From Streptomyces longispororuber (lineage in GTDB: Bacteria; Actinomycetota; Actinomycetes; Streptomycetales; Streptomycetaceae): a stretch of 35,923 nt of DNA. The notes under the pieces are model-generated. The model had not been told where the DNA came from and made no database searches. It saw only the letters and a program-made list of their open reading frames with translations. Both the position numbers and the translations under genes were made by a program. The DNA lies in assembly GCF_014656095.1 (NCBI RefSeq), contig NZ_BNBT01000087.1:1-35923 (forward strand), given 5' to 3'. Shown in pieces: positions 7,850 to 14,909 of this stretch; the stretch's first letter is position 1, and the number at the start of each line of letters is the position of its first letter.

Positions 7850-8089
7850 ATGCTCGAGGAGGCTCTCGAGCACCTCGTGAAGGGCATCGTCGACAACCCC
7901 GACGACGTGCAGGTCGCCTCGCGCAACCTGCGCCGCGGACGCGTCCTGGAGGTCCGGGTCCACCCGGACGACCTGGGCAAGGTGATCGGCCGCAACGGCC
8001 GCACCGCACGCGCCCTGCGTACCGTCGTGGGTGCCATCGGCGGCCGTGGTGTCCGCGTCGACCTCGTCGACGTGGACCAGGTTCGCTGA
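7850..8089 (+). CDS. khpA: KH-domain RNA-binding protein KhpA
   Basis: This 79-residue protein is a single KH domain. Seen: the KH signature as GKVIGRNGRTARALRTVV (about 43-60) between beta strands. Known: KhpA family proteins bind RNA, often together with KhpB/Jag, and affect translation and cell envelope growth in Gram-positive bacteria; the gene lies between rpsP and rimM in many of them. The ATG lies two bases after the rpsP stop codon, so it is surely co-transcribed and probably translationally coupled with S16. Confidence 0.95.
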   Translation: MLEEALEHLVKGIVDNPDDVQVASRNLRRGRVLEVRVHPDDLGKVIGRNGRTARALRTVVGAIGGRGVRVDLVDVDQVR

Positions 8090-8169
8090 ACCGCACGTAG
8101 CACCGGCTCGGGCCGGGGAGGGCTTCAGAGCCGTCCCCGGCCCGCAGTCGTGTGGGGCGGGAGTCGCCA

Positions 8170-8299
8170 GGGGCCGCGCCCCGCCCACTCCGGGGCCGCG
8201 CCCCGCTCAAGCCCTGGGGCCGCGCCCCGCTCCGGCCTCGGGGCCGTGCCCCCTCAAGCCTTGGGGTCGCGTCCCCCTCCAGCCCCGGGGTCGCGCCCC
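8170..8299 (+). repeat. Six-unit array of 24-base hairpin repeats
   Basis: The 13-base palindrome-like core GGGGCCGCGCCCC, or a one- to three-base variant, starts at 8170, 8192, 8216, 8240, 8263 and 8287, giving periods of 22-24 bases. The linkers are alike (GCTCAAGCC- or CTCCAGCC-like). Each core can fold into a small GC hairpin. The array fills most of the 277-base khpA-rimM gap. Its length being near a multiple of three makes every frame look like a repetitive peptide, but there is no coding signal. Similar GGGGCCGCGCCCC elements are common between Streptomyces genes, from memory. Confidence 0.8.
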
Positions 8300-8366
8300 G
8301 CTCAAGCTTCGGGGAGCCTCGCAAGCAGGGGCGCCCCACTCGTCAGCAGGGACAGGAGAGACACCA

Positions 8367-9050
8367 GTGCAGCTCGTAGTCGCGCGGATCGGCCGCGCCC
8401 ACGGCATCAAGGGCGAGGTCACCGTCGAGGTGCGCACCGACGAGCCGGAGCTGCGGCTCGCCCCCGGCGCCGTGCTCGCCACCGACCCCGCCGCACGGGG
8501 GCCGCTGACCATCGAGACCGGCCGCGTGCACAGCGGCCGCCTGCTGCTGCGCTTCGCCGGCGTCCGGGACCGCAACGGCGCCGAGGAGCTGCGCAACACG
8601 CTGCTGATCGCCGAGGTCGACCCGGACGAGGTGCCCGAGGACGAGGACGAGTACTACGACCACCAGCTCATGGACCTCGACGTCGTCACCGCGGACGGCA
8701 CCGAGGTCGGCCGGATCACGGAGATCTCGCACCTGCCCTCGCAGGACCTGTTCATCGTCGAGCGGCCCGACGGCAGCGAGGTGATGATCCCGTTCGTCGA
8801 GGACATCGTCACCGAGATCGACCTGGAGGAGCAGCGGGCCGTCATCGACCCGCCCCCCGGCCTCATCGACGACCGCGCCGAGATCGCCTCCAGCAGGGAC
8901 GCCGACGCCGAGCAGACCCCGGAGGACGCCGCCGCGCCGTCGGAGGGCGCCCCGTCGGAGGACGCCACCGCGTCATCGGGCGGTGCCCCGTCAGAGGGCG
9001 CCGCGGACGCCCGGAGTGAGGGCGACGCCCGGAGCGAGGGCGACGCCTGA
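8367..9050 (+). CDS. rimM: 16S rRNA processing / ribosome maturation factor RimM
   Basis: RimM binds S19 and aids maturation of the 30S head. The GTG at 8367 follows AGGAG at 8354-8358 and gives VQLVVARIGRAHGIKGEVTV, the standard N-terminal RimM domain. The PRC-barrel domain follows, with YYDHQLMDLDVVT and SQDLFIVERPDG-EVMIPFV. After about residue 170 comes a 57-residue acidic, Ser/Ala/Gly-rich tail with loosely repeated PSEGAPSEDA and ARSEGD units that is not part of the fold. The stop codon overlaps the trmD start (TGATG). It is separated from khpA by the hairpin array, so its transcription relative to rpsP may be modulated there. Confidence 0.96.
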   Translation: MQLVVARIGRAHGIKGEVTVEVRTDEPELRLAPGAVLATDPAARGPLTIETGRVHSGRLLLRFAGVRDRNGAEELRNTLLIAEVDPDEVPEDEDEYYDHQLMDLDVVTADGTEVGRITEISHLPSQDLFIVERPDGSEVMIPFVEDIVTEIDLEEQRAVIDPPPGLIDDRAEIASSRDADAEQTPEDAAAPSEGAPSEDATASSGGAPSEGAADARSEGDARSEGDA

Positions 9051-9871
9051 TGCGGCTCGACGTCGTCACGATCTTCCCCGAGTACCTGGAACCCCTGAAC
9101 GTCTCCCTCGTCGGCAAGGCCCGCGCGCGCGGCAGCCTCGACGTCCACGTGCACGACCTCAGGGACTGGACGTACGACCGGCACAACACGGTCGACGACA
9201 CCCCCTACGGCGGCGGCCCCGGCATGGTCATGAAGACCGAGCCCTGGGGTGAGGCCCTCGACCAGGTCCTCGCCGACGGCTACGAGGCGGGCCGCGGCGC
9301 CCCCGCCCTGGTCGTCCCGACGCCCAGCGGCCGCCCCTTCACCCAGGAGCTCGCCGTCGAGCTGTCCGAGCGCCCCTGGCTGGTCTTCACCCCGGCGCGC
9401 TACGAGGGCATCGACCGCCGCGTCGTCGACGAGTACGCGACCCGGATGCCCGTCTACGAGGTCTCCATCGGCGACTACGTGCTCGCGGGCGGCGAGGCCG
9501 CCGTCCTCGTCGTCACCGAGGCCGTGGCCCGCCTCCTGCCCGGAGTGCTCGGCAACGCCGAGTCCCACCGCGACGACTCCTTCGCGCCCGGCGCCATGGC
9601 CAACCTCCTGGAGGGCCCCGTCTACACCAAGCCGCCCCGGTGGCGGGGCCGCGGCATCCCGGACGTCCTGCTCAGCGGCCACCACGGCAGGATCGCCCGG
9701 TGGCGGCGGGACGAGGCGCTGCGCCGCACCACCGCCCACCGGCCCGACCTGATCGAACGCTGCGACCCCGCGGCCTTCGACAAGAAGGACCGCGAGACGC
9801 TCTCCATCCTGGGCTGGGCGCCCGAGCCCGGCGGCCGATTTTGGCGCAAGGTGGAGGACGTGGAAGAATAG
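9050..9871 (+). CDS. trmD: tRNA (guanine-37-N1)-methyltransferase TrmD
   Basis: TrmD transfers a methyl group from SAM to N1 of G37 in tRNAs and so prevents +1 frameshifting. Seen: MRLDVVTIFPEYL at the N-terminus, PYGGGPGMVMK (52-62), RYEGIDRRV (117-125) and SIGDYVLAGGE (139-149). Together these are the SPOUT trefoil knot and SAM site of TrmD. Length 273 is slightly above the E. coli enzyme. The ATG overlaps the rimM stop codon by one base, so translation is coupled. rplS follows after 176 bases with its own leader hairpin. Confidence 0.98.
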   Translation: MRLDVVTIFPEYLEPLNVSLVGKARARGSLDVHVHDLRDWTYDRHNTVDDTPYGGGPGMVMKTEPWGEALDQVLADGYEAGRGAPALVVPTPSGRPFTQELAVELSERPWLVFTPARYEGIDRRVVDEYATRMPVYEVSIGDYVLAGGEAAVLVVTEAVARLLPGVLGNAESHRDDSFAPGAMANLLEGPVYTKPPRWRGRGIPDVLLSGHHGRIARWRRDEALRRTTAHRPDLIERCDPAAFDKKDRETLSILGWAPEPGGRFWRKVEDVEE

Positions 9872-10008
9872 GCCGCTGCTGTGCGTCCAGCGTGCGCCCC
9901 TGCCACAGGGGGACACGACGCCCGCCCGACGCGTCCAGCGGTTTCCACGGTACGAGCCCCCTCGTGCGGCACGCGCCCGGAAACATCCGAACTCTCATCA
10001 CGACTTAC

Positions 10009-10032
10009 CGCTGATGACCTGTGGCATCAGCG
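10009..10032 (+). promoter_or_regulatory. Leader hairpin abutting the rplS ribosome binding site
   Basis: An 8-bp perfect stem (CGCTGATG / CATCAGCG) with an eight-base loop ends on the first base of the GAGGAAG Shine-Dalgarno-like sequence (10032-10038) of rplS. It could regulate translation of L19, or mark a processing site between trmD and rplS. Confidence 0.5.
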
Positions 10033-10047
10033 AGGAAGCAGACGATC

Positions 10048-10398
10048 ATGTCTCACCTGCTCGACTCCGTCGACGCCGCGTCGCTGCGCAGCGACATCCC
10101 GGCCTTCCGCCCGGGTGACACCGTCAACGTCCACGTCCGTGTCATCGAGGGCAACCGCTCCCGTGTGCAGCAGTTCAAGGGCGTAGTCATCCGCCGCCAG
10201 GGCGCCGGTGTCCGCGAGACCTTCACGGTCCGCAAGGTCTCGTTCTCCGTCGGCGTCGAGCGCACCTTCCCGGTGCACACCCCGATCGTCGAGAAGATCG
10301 AGCTCGTCACCAAGGGTGACGTCCGCCGCGCCAAGCTGTACTACCTGCGCGACCTGCGCGGCAAGGCCGCGAAGATCAAGGAGAAGCGCGAGAGCTGA
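10048..10398 (+). CDS. rplS: 50S ribosomal protein L19
   Basis: L19 lies at the 30S-50S interface. The ATG at 10048 gives MSHLLDSVDAASLRSDIP, the Streptomyces L19 N-terminus, and a 116-residue protein, the usual length. Conserved stretches include FRPGDTVNVHVRVIEG, QQFKGVVIRRQG, FTVRK and GVERTFPVHTP. GAGGAAG at 10032-10038 is the ribosome binding site; an in-frame GTG at 10021 lies inside the leader hairpin and would add nine unlikely residues. It follows trmD in the standard order. Confidence 0.98.
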   Translation: MSHLLDSVDAASLRSDIPAFRPGDTVNVHVRVIEGNRSRVQQFKGVVIRRQGAGVRETFTVRKVSFSVGVERTFPVHTPIVEKIELVTKGDVRRAKLYYLRDLRGKAAKIKEKRES

Positions 10399-10419
10399 GC
10401 TCCCGCGCGGGTCCACAGC

Positions 10420-10442
10420 GGGGCCGGATAGCATCTGGCCCC
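10420..10442 (+). promoter_or_regulatory. Hairpin and -10-like box between rplS and lepB1
   Basis: GGGGCC at 10420-10425 pairs with GGCCCC at 10437-10442, just before the lepB1 ATG at 10444. The loop side contains TAGCAT (10429-10434), a -10-like hexamer nine bases before the start codon. The element may be a weak terminator for rplS, a promoter for a leaderless lepB1 mRNA, or both. Confidence 0.4.
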
Positions 10443-10443
10443 G

Positions 10444-11166
10444 ATGGACACCGAAGCACAGCACACGGAGCGCGACCGCTCCTCCTCTCCCTCCCCGGCC
10501 ACCCCCGCGCACGCGGGGGAGCCGGACCCCGAGGGCAGCCAGGAGCGGTCGCGCTCCGTTTTCGCGTCCTTCGTGGCCTGGCTGCCCGGCGGCCGCCTCA
10601 CCCTGGGCGCCCTGCTGACCGCGGGCGTCCTGCTCCTCCTCACCACCTTCGTGGTGCAGCCCTTCGAGATCCCCAGCGGCTCGATGGAGCCCACGCTGCG
10701 CAACGGCGACCGGATACTCGTCAACAAGTTGGCGTACCGTTTCGGATCCGAGCCGCAGCGCGGTGACGCGGTCGTCTTCGACGGCAGCGGATACTTCGGG
10801 GACGCCGACTATGTGAAGCGGGTCGCCGGCGTCGGCGGTGACCGCGTGGTGTGCTGTGACAGACGGGGGAGGATCACGGTGAACGGCCAGGCCGTCGACG
10901 AGCCCTACCTCTACCCCGGGGACAAGCCCTCCACGGTGCCGTTCGACGTCGTCGTACCCGACGGGACGCTCTTCGTCCTGGGCGACCACCGCAGCGACTC
11001 CAGCGACTCCCGCGACCACCTGGGATCCCCGGGCGGCGGCATGATCCCCGTGGACGACGTCATCGGCAGGGCCGACTGGCTCGTCTGGCCGCTCGACCGC
11101 TGGACCTCCCTGGAGCGTCCCGACGCGTACGCGCGCGTGCCGGACCCCGGCGGCGCGCATGGGTAG
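10444..11166 (+). CDS. sipW: Type I signal peptidase (first of four)
   Basis: Signal peptidase I removes signal peptides from exported proteins at the outer face of the membrane with a Ser/Lys dyad. Seen: hydrophilic N-terminus to about 50, one transmembrane segment (about 52-72), box B PSGSMEPTL with nucleophile Ser80, box D YVKRVAGVGGD with base Lys125, and box E GDHRSDSSDSR. There is no C-terminal membrane anchor, unlike members three and four. The 240-residue length fits the first member of the sipWXYZ cluster of Streptomyces; the letter is assigned by position. It has no visible ribosome binding site and may be read from a leaderless mRNA. Its end overlaps the start of the next gene by eight bases. 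Confidence 0.93.
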   Translation: MDTEAQHTERDRSSSPSPATPAHAGEPDPEGSQERSRSVFASFVAWLPGGRLTLGALLTAGVLLLLTTFVVQPFEIPSGSMEPTLRNGDRILVNKLAYRFGSEPQRGDAVVFDGSGYFGDADYVKRVAGVGGDRVVCCDRRGRITVNGQAVDEPYLYPGDKPSTVPFDVVVPDGTLFVLGDHRSDSSDSRDHLGSPGGGMIPVDDVIGRADWLVWPLDRWTSLERPDAYARVPDPGGAHG

Positions 11167-12241
11167 CCGCGGCCGCGCCAAGGCCGCCCCCGGTGCCGAC
11201 GCCCCGCTGCCCACCGGCACCCGGCCGACCAGCGGACCCCCGCTGCCCGGCCGGGCCGAGCGGCGCAAGCTCGCCAGGAAGGTCAAGCGCCGCAGACGCC
11301 GCTCCGCGATCAAGGAGATACCTCTCCTCATAGGCGTCGCCCTGCTGATAGCCCTCGTACTGAAGACCTTCCTGGTGCAGGCCTTCGTGATCCCGACGGG
11401 CTCCATGGAGCAGACGATCCGCATCGGGGACCGCGTCCTGGTGGACAAGCTCACCCCCTGGTTCGGCAACAAGCCCGAGCGCGGCGACGTCGTCGTCTTC
11501 AAGGACCCCGGCAACTGGCTGGAGGAGGAGCGCGGCAAGAAGAAGGACGACCCGGTCGTGGTCAAGCAGATCAAGCAGGGCCTGACCTTCATCGGCCTCC
11601 TGCCGTCCGACGACGAACGCGACCTCATCAAGCGCGTGGTGGGCGTCGGCGGCGACACCGTGAAGTGCTGTGACAAGAACGACAAGGTGACCGTCAACGG
11701 CGTACCGCTGGACGAGCCGTACCTGCACCCCGGCAACAAGCCCTCCGACTTCGAGTTCGAGGTGAAGGTCCCCGAGGGGCGCCTGTTCGTCATGGGGGAC
11801 CACCGCGCGGACTCCGCGGACTCCCGCTTCCACCGCAACGAGAAGTACAGCGGCACCGTCTCGGAGGACGAGGTCGTCGGCCGTGCCCTCGTCATCGCCT
11901 GGCCGTTCGGACACTGGCGCAAACTGGACGAACCCGATACGTATGCGTCCGTGCCCGACGCGCCCGACGGGTCGGACACGGCCACAGGTGCGTCGCATAG
12001 GGTGGCCCCCGGCGATCGCGACGGAATGACCGGGCTCCCGACCCCTGCGGAACTCCCGCTCGTTATGGGAGTGGTGGGCCTGCGTCGCCTACGGGGCAGG
12101 CAGCGGCACGGACTGAGGAGTGGATGTGGGGGATGTGGCGGTCGGCGCACGATCCGGACACGATGGGCCCGAGGAGCGGCCGCGGCACTCCGGGGAGCCC
12201 GCGCCCGCGCCCTCGGCGGGCGGCGTGAACGCCGCCCCTGA
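11159..12241 (+). CDS. sipX: Type I signal peptidase (second of four)
   Basis: Seen: basic N-terminus with KVKRRRRRSAIKE before a transmembrane segment (about 54-76), box B PTGSMEQTI with Ser82, box D LIKRVVGVGGD with Lys158, and box E GDHRADSADSR. A hydrophilic insertion around 120-150 (EEERGKKKDDPVVVKQ) is longer than in sipW. After the catalytic domain come a short hydrophobic patch (LPLVMGVVGL) and an Arg/Gly-rich tail. The tail continues 116 bases into the next gene, giving 360 residues, longer than I recall for the family (about 320). The end is therefore less certain than the catalytic part. The ATG at 11159 overlaps the sipW end, so the two are coupled. Confidence 0.9.
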   Translation: MGSRGRAKAAPGADAPLPTGTRPTSGPPLPGRAERRKLARKVKRRRRRSAIKEIPLLIGVALLIALVLKTFLVQAFVIPTGSMEQTIRIGDRVLVDKLTPWFGNKPERGDVVVFKDPGNWLEEERGKKKDDPVVVKQIKQGLTFIGLLPSDDERDLIKRVVGVGGDTVKCCDKNDKVTVNGVPLDEPYLHPGNKPSDFEFEVKVPEGRLFVMGDHRADSADSRFHRNEKYSGTVSEDEVVGRALVIAWPFGHWRKLDEPDTYASVPDAPDGSDTATGASHRVAPGDRDGMTGLPTPAELPLVMGVVGLRRLRGRQRHGLRSGCGGCGGRRTIRTRWARGAAAALRGARARALGGRRERRP

Positions 12242-13286
12242 CTCCGCGGCCCCCGGGGACGCCGGGACGCCCGGCGAACAGGGCGTGCGGGGTCAGACCC
12301 CCGGTGCGAACCCGCAGGCTGCGGGTGCGGCCCCGCAGGCCCCCGGTGTGAACCCGCAGGCTGCGGGGGCGGCCCCGCAAACCCCCGGTGTGAACCCGCA
12401 GGCCCCCGGTGAGCACACCACGGCGCCGGACCGGTCGCCCGGTGAGGACGGCGCCCAGCCCCCGAAGCCGGCGAAGGACGGCAAGAAGCAAAAGTCCTTC
12501 TGGAAGGAGCTGCCGCTCCTCATCGGCATCGCGCTGGTCCTGGCCCTGGTCATCAAGACCTTCCTGGTGCAGGCCTTCTCGATCCCCTCGGACTCGATGC
12601 AGAACACGCTGCAGCAGGGCGACCGGGTCCTGGTGGACAAGCTGACGCCGTGGTTCGGCTCCGAGCCCGAGCGCGGCGAGGTCGTGGTCTTCAAGGACCC
12701 CGGCCACTGGCTGGACGGCGAGCCCACCCCGGACCCCAACGCCGTGCAGCGGGTCCTCGGCTGGATCGGCCTGATGCCGTCCGCCGACGAGAAGGACCTC
12801 ATCAAGCGCGTCATCGGCGTCGGCGGCGACACCGTGGAGTGCAAGGGCACCGGCCCCGTGAAGGTCAACGGCAAGGCGCTGAACGAGCCGTACGTGTACG
12901 CGGGCAACACCCCGTGCACCGACGACGACCAGGGCGGCCAGTTCAAGATCACGGTCCCCAAGGGCAAGATCTGGGTCATGGGCGACCACCGGCAGAACTC
13001 CCTGGACTCCCGCTACCACCAGAACCAGCCGGGCGGCGGCGCCGTCCCCGTCGACAACGTCGTGGGCCGCGCCTTCGTCATCGCCTGGCCCCCCACCCGC
13101 TGGGGGACGCTGCCGGTCCCGGACACCTTCGACCAGCCCGGCATCAGCCAGGCGATGAGCGCGGCACCGGCCGCCCTCGGTCTCGCGGGGGCCGTCCCGA
13201 TCGTCCTGTGGCGCCGCCGCCGGGCGGCCGCAGCGGCGAAAACCCCGCTCGGCACCGGGGTTTCTGGCGGGGGTACCGCCGGGTAG
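12126..13286 (+). CDS. sipY: Type I signal peptidase with Pro/Ala-rich repeats (third of four)
   Basis: Seen: a ~125-residue hydrophilic N-terminus containing 14-residue repeats (NPQAAGAAPQAPGV, starting at about residues 62 and 76, then a partial copy). A transmembrane segment follows (128-150), then box B PSDSMQNTL with Ser157, LIKRVIGVGGD with Lys227, box E GDHRQNSLDSR, and a C-terminal hydrophobic segment followed by RRRR (about 345-366) that should anchor the end in the membrane. GAGGAG at 12115-12120 best serves the GTG at 12126; a GTG at 12120 overlaps that site. The 386-residue length is above usual because of the repeats. The start lies inside the sipX frame. Confidence 0.92.
   Translation: MGDVAVGARSGHDGPEERPRHSGEPAPAPSAGGVNAAPDSAAPGDAGTPGEQGVRGQTPGANPQAAGAAPQAPGVNPQAAGAAPQTPGVNPQAPGEHTTAPDRSPGEDGAQPPKPAKDGKKQKSFWKELPLLIGIALVLALVIKTFLVQAFSIPSDSMQNTLQQGDRVLVDKLTPWFGSEPERGEVVVFKDPGHWLDGEPTPDPNAVQRVLGWIGLMPSADEKDLIKRVIGVGGDTVECKGTGPVKVNGKALNEPYVYAGNTPCTDDDQGGQFKITVPKGKIWVMGDHRQNSLDSRYHQNQPGGGAVPVDNVVGRAFVIAWPPTRWGTLPVPDTFDQPGISQAMSAAPAALGLAGAVPIVLWRRRRAAAAAKTPLGTGVSGGGTAG
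12309..12410 (+). repeat. 42-base tandem repeat inside sipY
   Basis: AACCCGCAGGC begins at 12309, 12351 and 12393, exactly 42 bases (14 codons) apart. The first two units are nearly identical over their whole length and the third is partial. It encodes the Asn-Pro-Gln-Ala-rich linker ahead of the membrane segment and is likely to vary in copy number between strains. Confidence 0.85.
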
Positions 13287-13467
13287 TGTGCGATCCCGGA
13301 TCGCCGATCTTCCGCGGTCCGGTCCGGTCCTGCAGCGCGTCCGTGGGTCCACGTACGTCCGCCGGTGGCGTACGTACGTCGGCCGCATACGTCCGTCGGT
13401 CGCGTACGGCGGTCGGCCGCCGGGCGGCAGGGCCGCGAGGCCGTCTCCGAGCCGGGGGAGCACTGGG
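13287..13467 (+). other. sipY-sipZ gap with CGTACG-type short repeats
   Basis: Between 13353 and 13416 four loosely similar segments start with GTACG or ATACG and end with CGG (13353, 13374, 13387, 13404). The spacing is irregular. They may be operator-like or simply low-complexity sequence. Confidence 0.35.
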
Positions 13468-14280
13468 ATGAGCAGCAGGACGGGTCGTAGCACTGGTCGC
13501 ACCACCGGTCGTACGACTGCTCCGACGACCGGTCGTACGGACGAGGGCCACGGGCGGCTCGGCAGCGTGCTGTCGGGAGTCGCCGTGGCCCTGGGCTGCG
13601 TCCTCTTCCTCGGCGGCTTCGCCTGGGGCGCCGTCCTCTACCAGCCGTACACCGTCCCCACCACCTCCATGGCGCCCACCATCGCCGCGGGCGACCGCGT
13701 GCTCGCCCAGCGGATCGACGGCGACGACGTACGCCGCGGGGACGTCGTCGTCTTCCGCCAGAAGGCCTGGGGCGACCTGCCGATGGTCAAGCGGGTCGTC
13801 GCCGTCGGCGGCGACGAGGTCGCCTGCTGCACCCACGGCAAGCTGACCGTGAACGGCAAGGAGATCGCAGAACCGTATCTCTCCCGGGGCACCCGTCCCG
13901 CGACCACCGGCATACCGGCCACCACCGTCCCCAAGGGCCGTCTCTTCGTCCTCGGCGACGAGCGCAACGGCTCCCTGGACTCCACCGCGCACCTGGAGGA
14001 GGCGGGCAACGGCTCGGTGCCCCGCAGCGCGGTCAAGGGCCGCGTCGACGCCGTCGCCTGGCCGCTGGACGGCATGCTCGACCGCCCCACCGGCTTCGAC
14101 GCCCTGCCGGGCGGCACGTCCGAGCCCGGCCCGCTGCGGCTGCTCGTCACGGCGGTCGTCGCGGGAGCGGTCCTGGTGCTCGGCGGAGCCGCGTACGGGC
14201 CCGTCGCCAAGCGGGTACGCCGGGGCCGGGGCGGGCCCGGCCGGAGCGGGGCGGGGGAGGCGGCTGCTGGTGTCGGGTGA
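13468..14280 (+). CDS. sipZ: Type I signal peptidase (fourth of four)
   Basis: Seen: a Thr/Arg/Gly-rich N-terminus (RSTGRTTGRTTAPTTGRT), a transmembrane segment (about 34-57), box B PTTSMAPTI with Ser67, MVKRVVAVGGD with Lys108, and GDERNGSLDS in place of the usual GDHR at box E. A C-terminal hydrophobic segment (about 222-242) is followed by basic residues. The ATG at 13468 is set by GGGGAG at 13455-13460; the frame is open back to 13288 but that part is made of CGTACG-type repeats and reads as Arg/Val/Tyr-rich chance sequence. The change of His to Glu in box E is a visible departure from the other three copies. The end overlaps the Nudix gene by 11 bases. Confidence 0.92.
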   Translation: MSSRTGRSTGRTTGRTTAPTTGRTDEGHGRLGSVLSGVAVALGCVLFLGGFAWGAVLYQPYTVPTTSMAPTIAAGDRVLAQRIDGDDVRRGDVVVFRQKAWGDLPMVKRVVAVGGDEVACCTHGKLTVNGKEIAEPYLSRGTRPATTGIPATTVPKGRLFVLGDERNGSLDSTAHLEEAGNGSVPRSAVKGRVDAVAWPLDGMLDRPTGFDALPGGTSEPGPLRLLVTAVVAGAVLVLGGAAYGPVAKRVRRGRGGPGRSGAGEAAAGVG

Positions 14281-14854
14281 GGCGTGGGACGCCGGTGAGG
14301 CCGTCGCGGACGGGGCCGGGGCGCAGGCCCAGGGGAGCGAAGCGGCCGGGGACGCGTACGGCACGTGCGGGCGGCCGCTGCGGAAGGTCGCGCGGGTGGT
14401 GCTGCTCGACGAGCGCGACCGCATCCTGCTGCTGCACGGCCACGAGCCGGGAGACCCGGCGGACGACTGGTGGTTCACGCCGGGCGGCGGCCTGGAGGGC
14501 GAGGAGACGCGCGAGCAGGCCGCGCTGCGGGAGCTCGCCGAGGAGACGGGCATCACGGACGTCGAACTGGGTCCGGTGCTGTGGCGGCGGGTGTGCTCCT
14601 TCCCGTTCGCCGGCCGGCGCTGGGACCAGGACGAGTGGTACTACCTGGCGCGCACGTCCCAGACGGTGACGCGTGCGGCGGGCCTGACCGAGCTGGAGCG
14701 GCGCAGTGTCGCCGGAGCACGCTGGTGGACGTGCCGGGAACTCGCCCGGGCACATGAGACGGTGTATCCGACCAGGCTCGCCGAGCTGCTGCGCAGGCTG
14801 CTCGACGAGGGTCCCCCGGAGCGGCCCGAGACCCTGGACACGGAAATCGTGTAG
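14270..14854 (+). CDS. Nudix hydrolase
   Basis: Nudix enzymes cleave nucleoside diphosphates linked to another group, often housekeeping of oxidised nucleotides or coenzyme turnover. Seen: the complete Nudix box G73-x5-E79-x7-REL-x-EE-x-GI (73-95) in a 194-residue protein, with a following RRWDQDEWYYLAR segment. Substrate cannot be told. The GTG at 14270 with GGGGGAGG at 14253-14260 overlaps the end of sipZ, so the two are coupled in translation even though their functions look unrelated. The first ~35 residues are low-complexity. Confidence 0.93.
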   Translation: MSGEAWDAGEAVADGAGAQAQGSEAAGDAYGTCGRPLRKVARVVLLDERDRILLLHGHEPGDPADDWWFTPGGGLEGEETREQAALRELAEETGITDVELGPVLWRRVCSFPFAGRRWDQDEWYYLARTSQTVTRAAGLTELERRSVAGARWWTCRELARAHETVYPTRLAELLRRLLDEGPPERPETLDTEIV

Positions 14855-14895
14855 AGGCCTTCGAGGCTGGCGCACAATAGGGGGACGCACGGCTG

Positions 14896-14902
14896 AAGGG
14901 GA
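14896..14902 (+). promoter_or_regulatory. Ribosome binding site of the DUF2469 gene
   Basis: AAGGGGA lies seven bases before the ATG at 14910 and favours it over the out-of-frame ATG at 14905. A -10-like CACAAT at 14873-14878, like that of rpsP, lies upstream, without a clear -35. Confidence 0.5.
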
Positions 14903-14909
14903 ACATGCC

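Noticed and set aside
8170..8299. CRISPR array
   Set aside because: Units are 24 bases with near-identical linkers and no unique spacers; cores are palindromic. It is a tandem repeat.
8031..8366. In-frame extension of rimM upstream to 8031
   Set aside because: It would translate the hairpin array and the end of khpA; the GTG at 8367 has a good ribosome binding site and gives the conserved RimM N-terminus.
10027..12150. A 707-codon minus-strand open frame across rplS and the signal peptidases
   Set aside because: Opposite strand of well-identified genes with conserved motifs; no ribosome binding site or recognisable protein.
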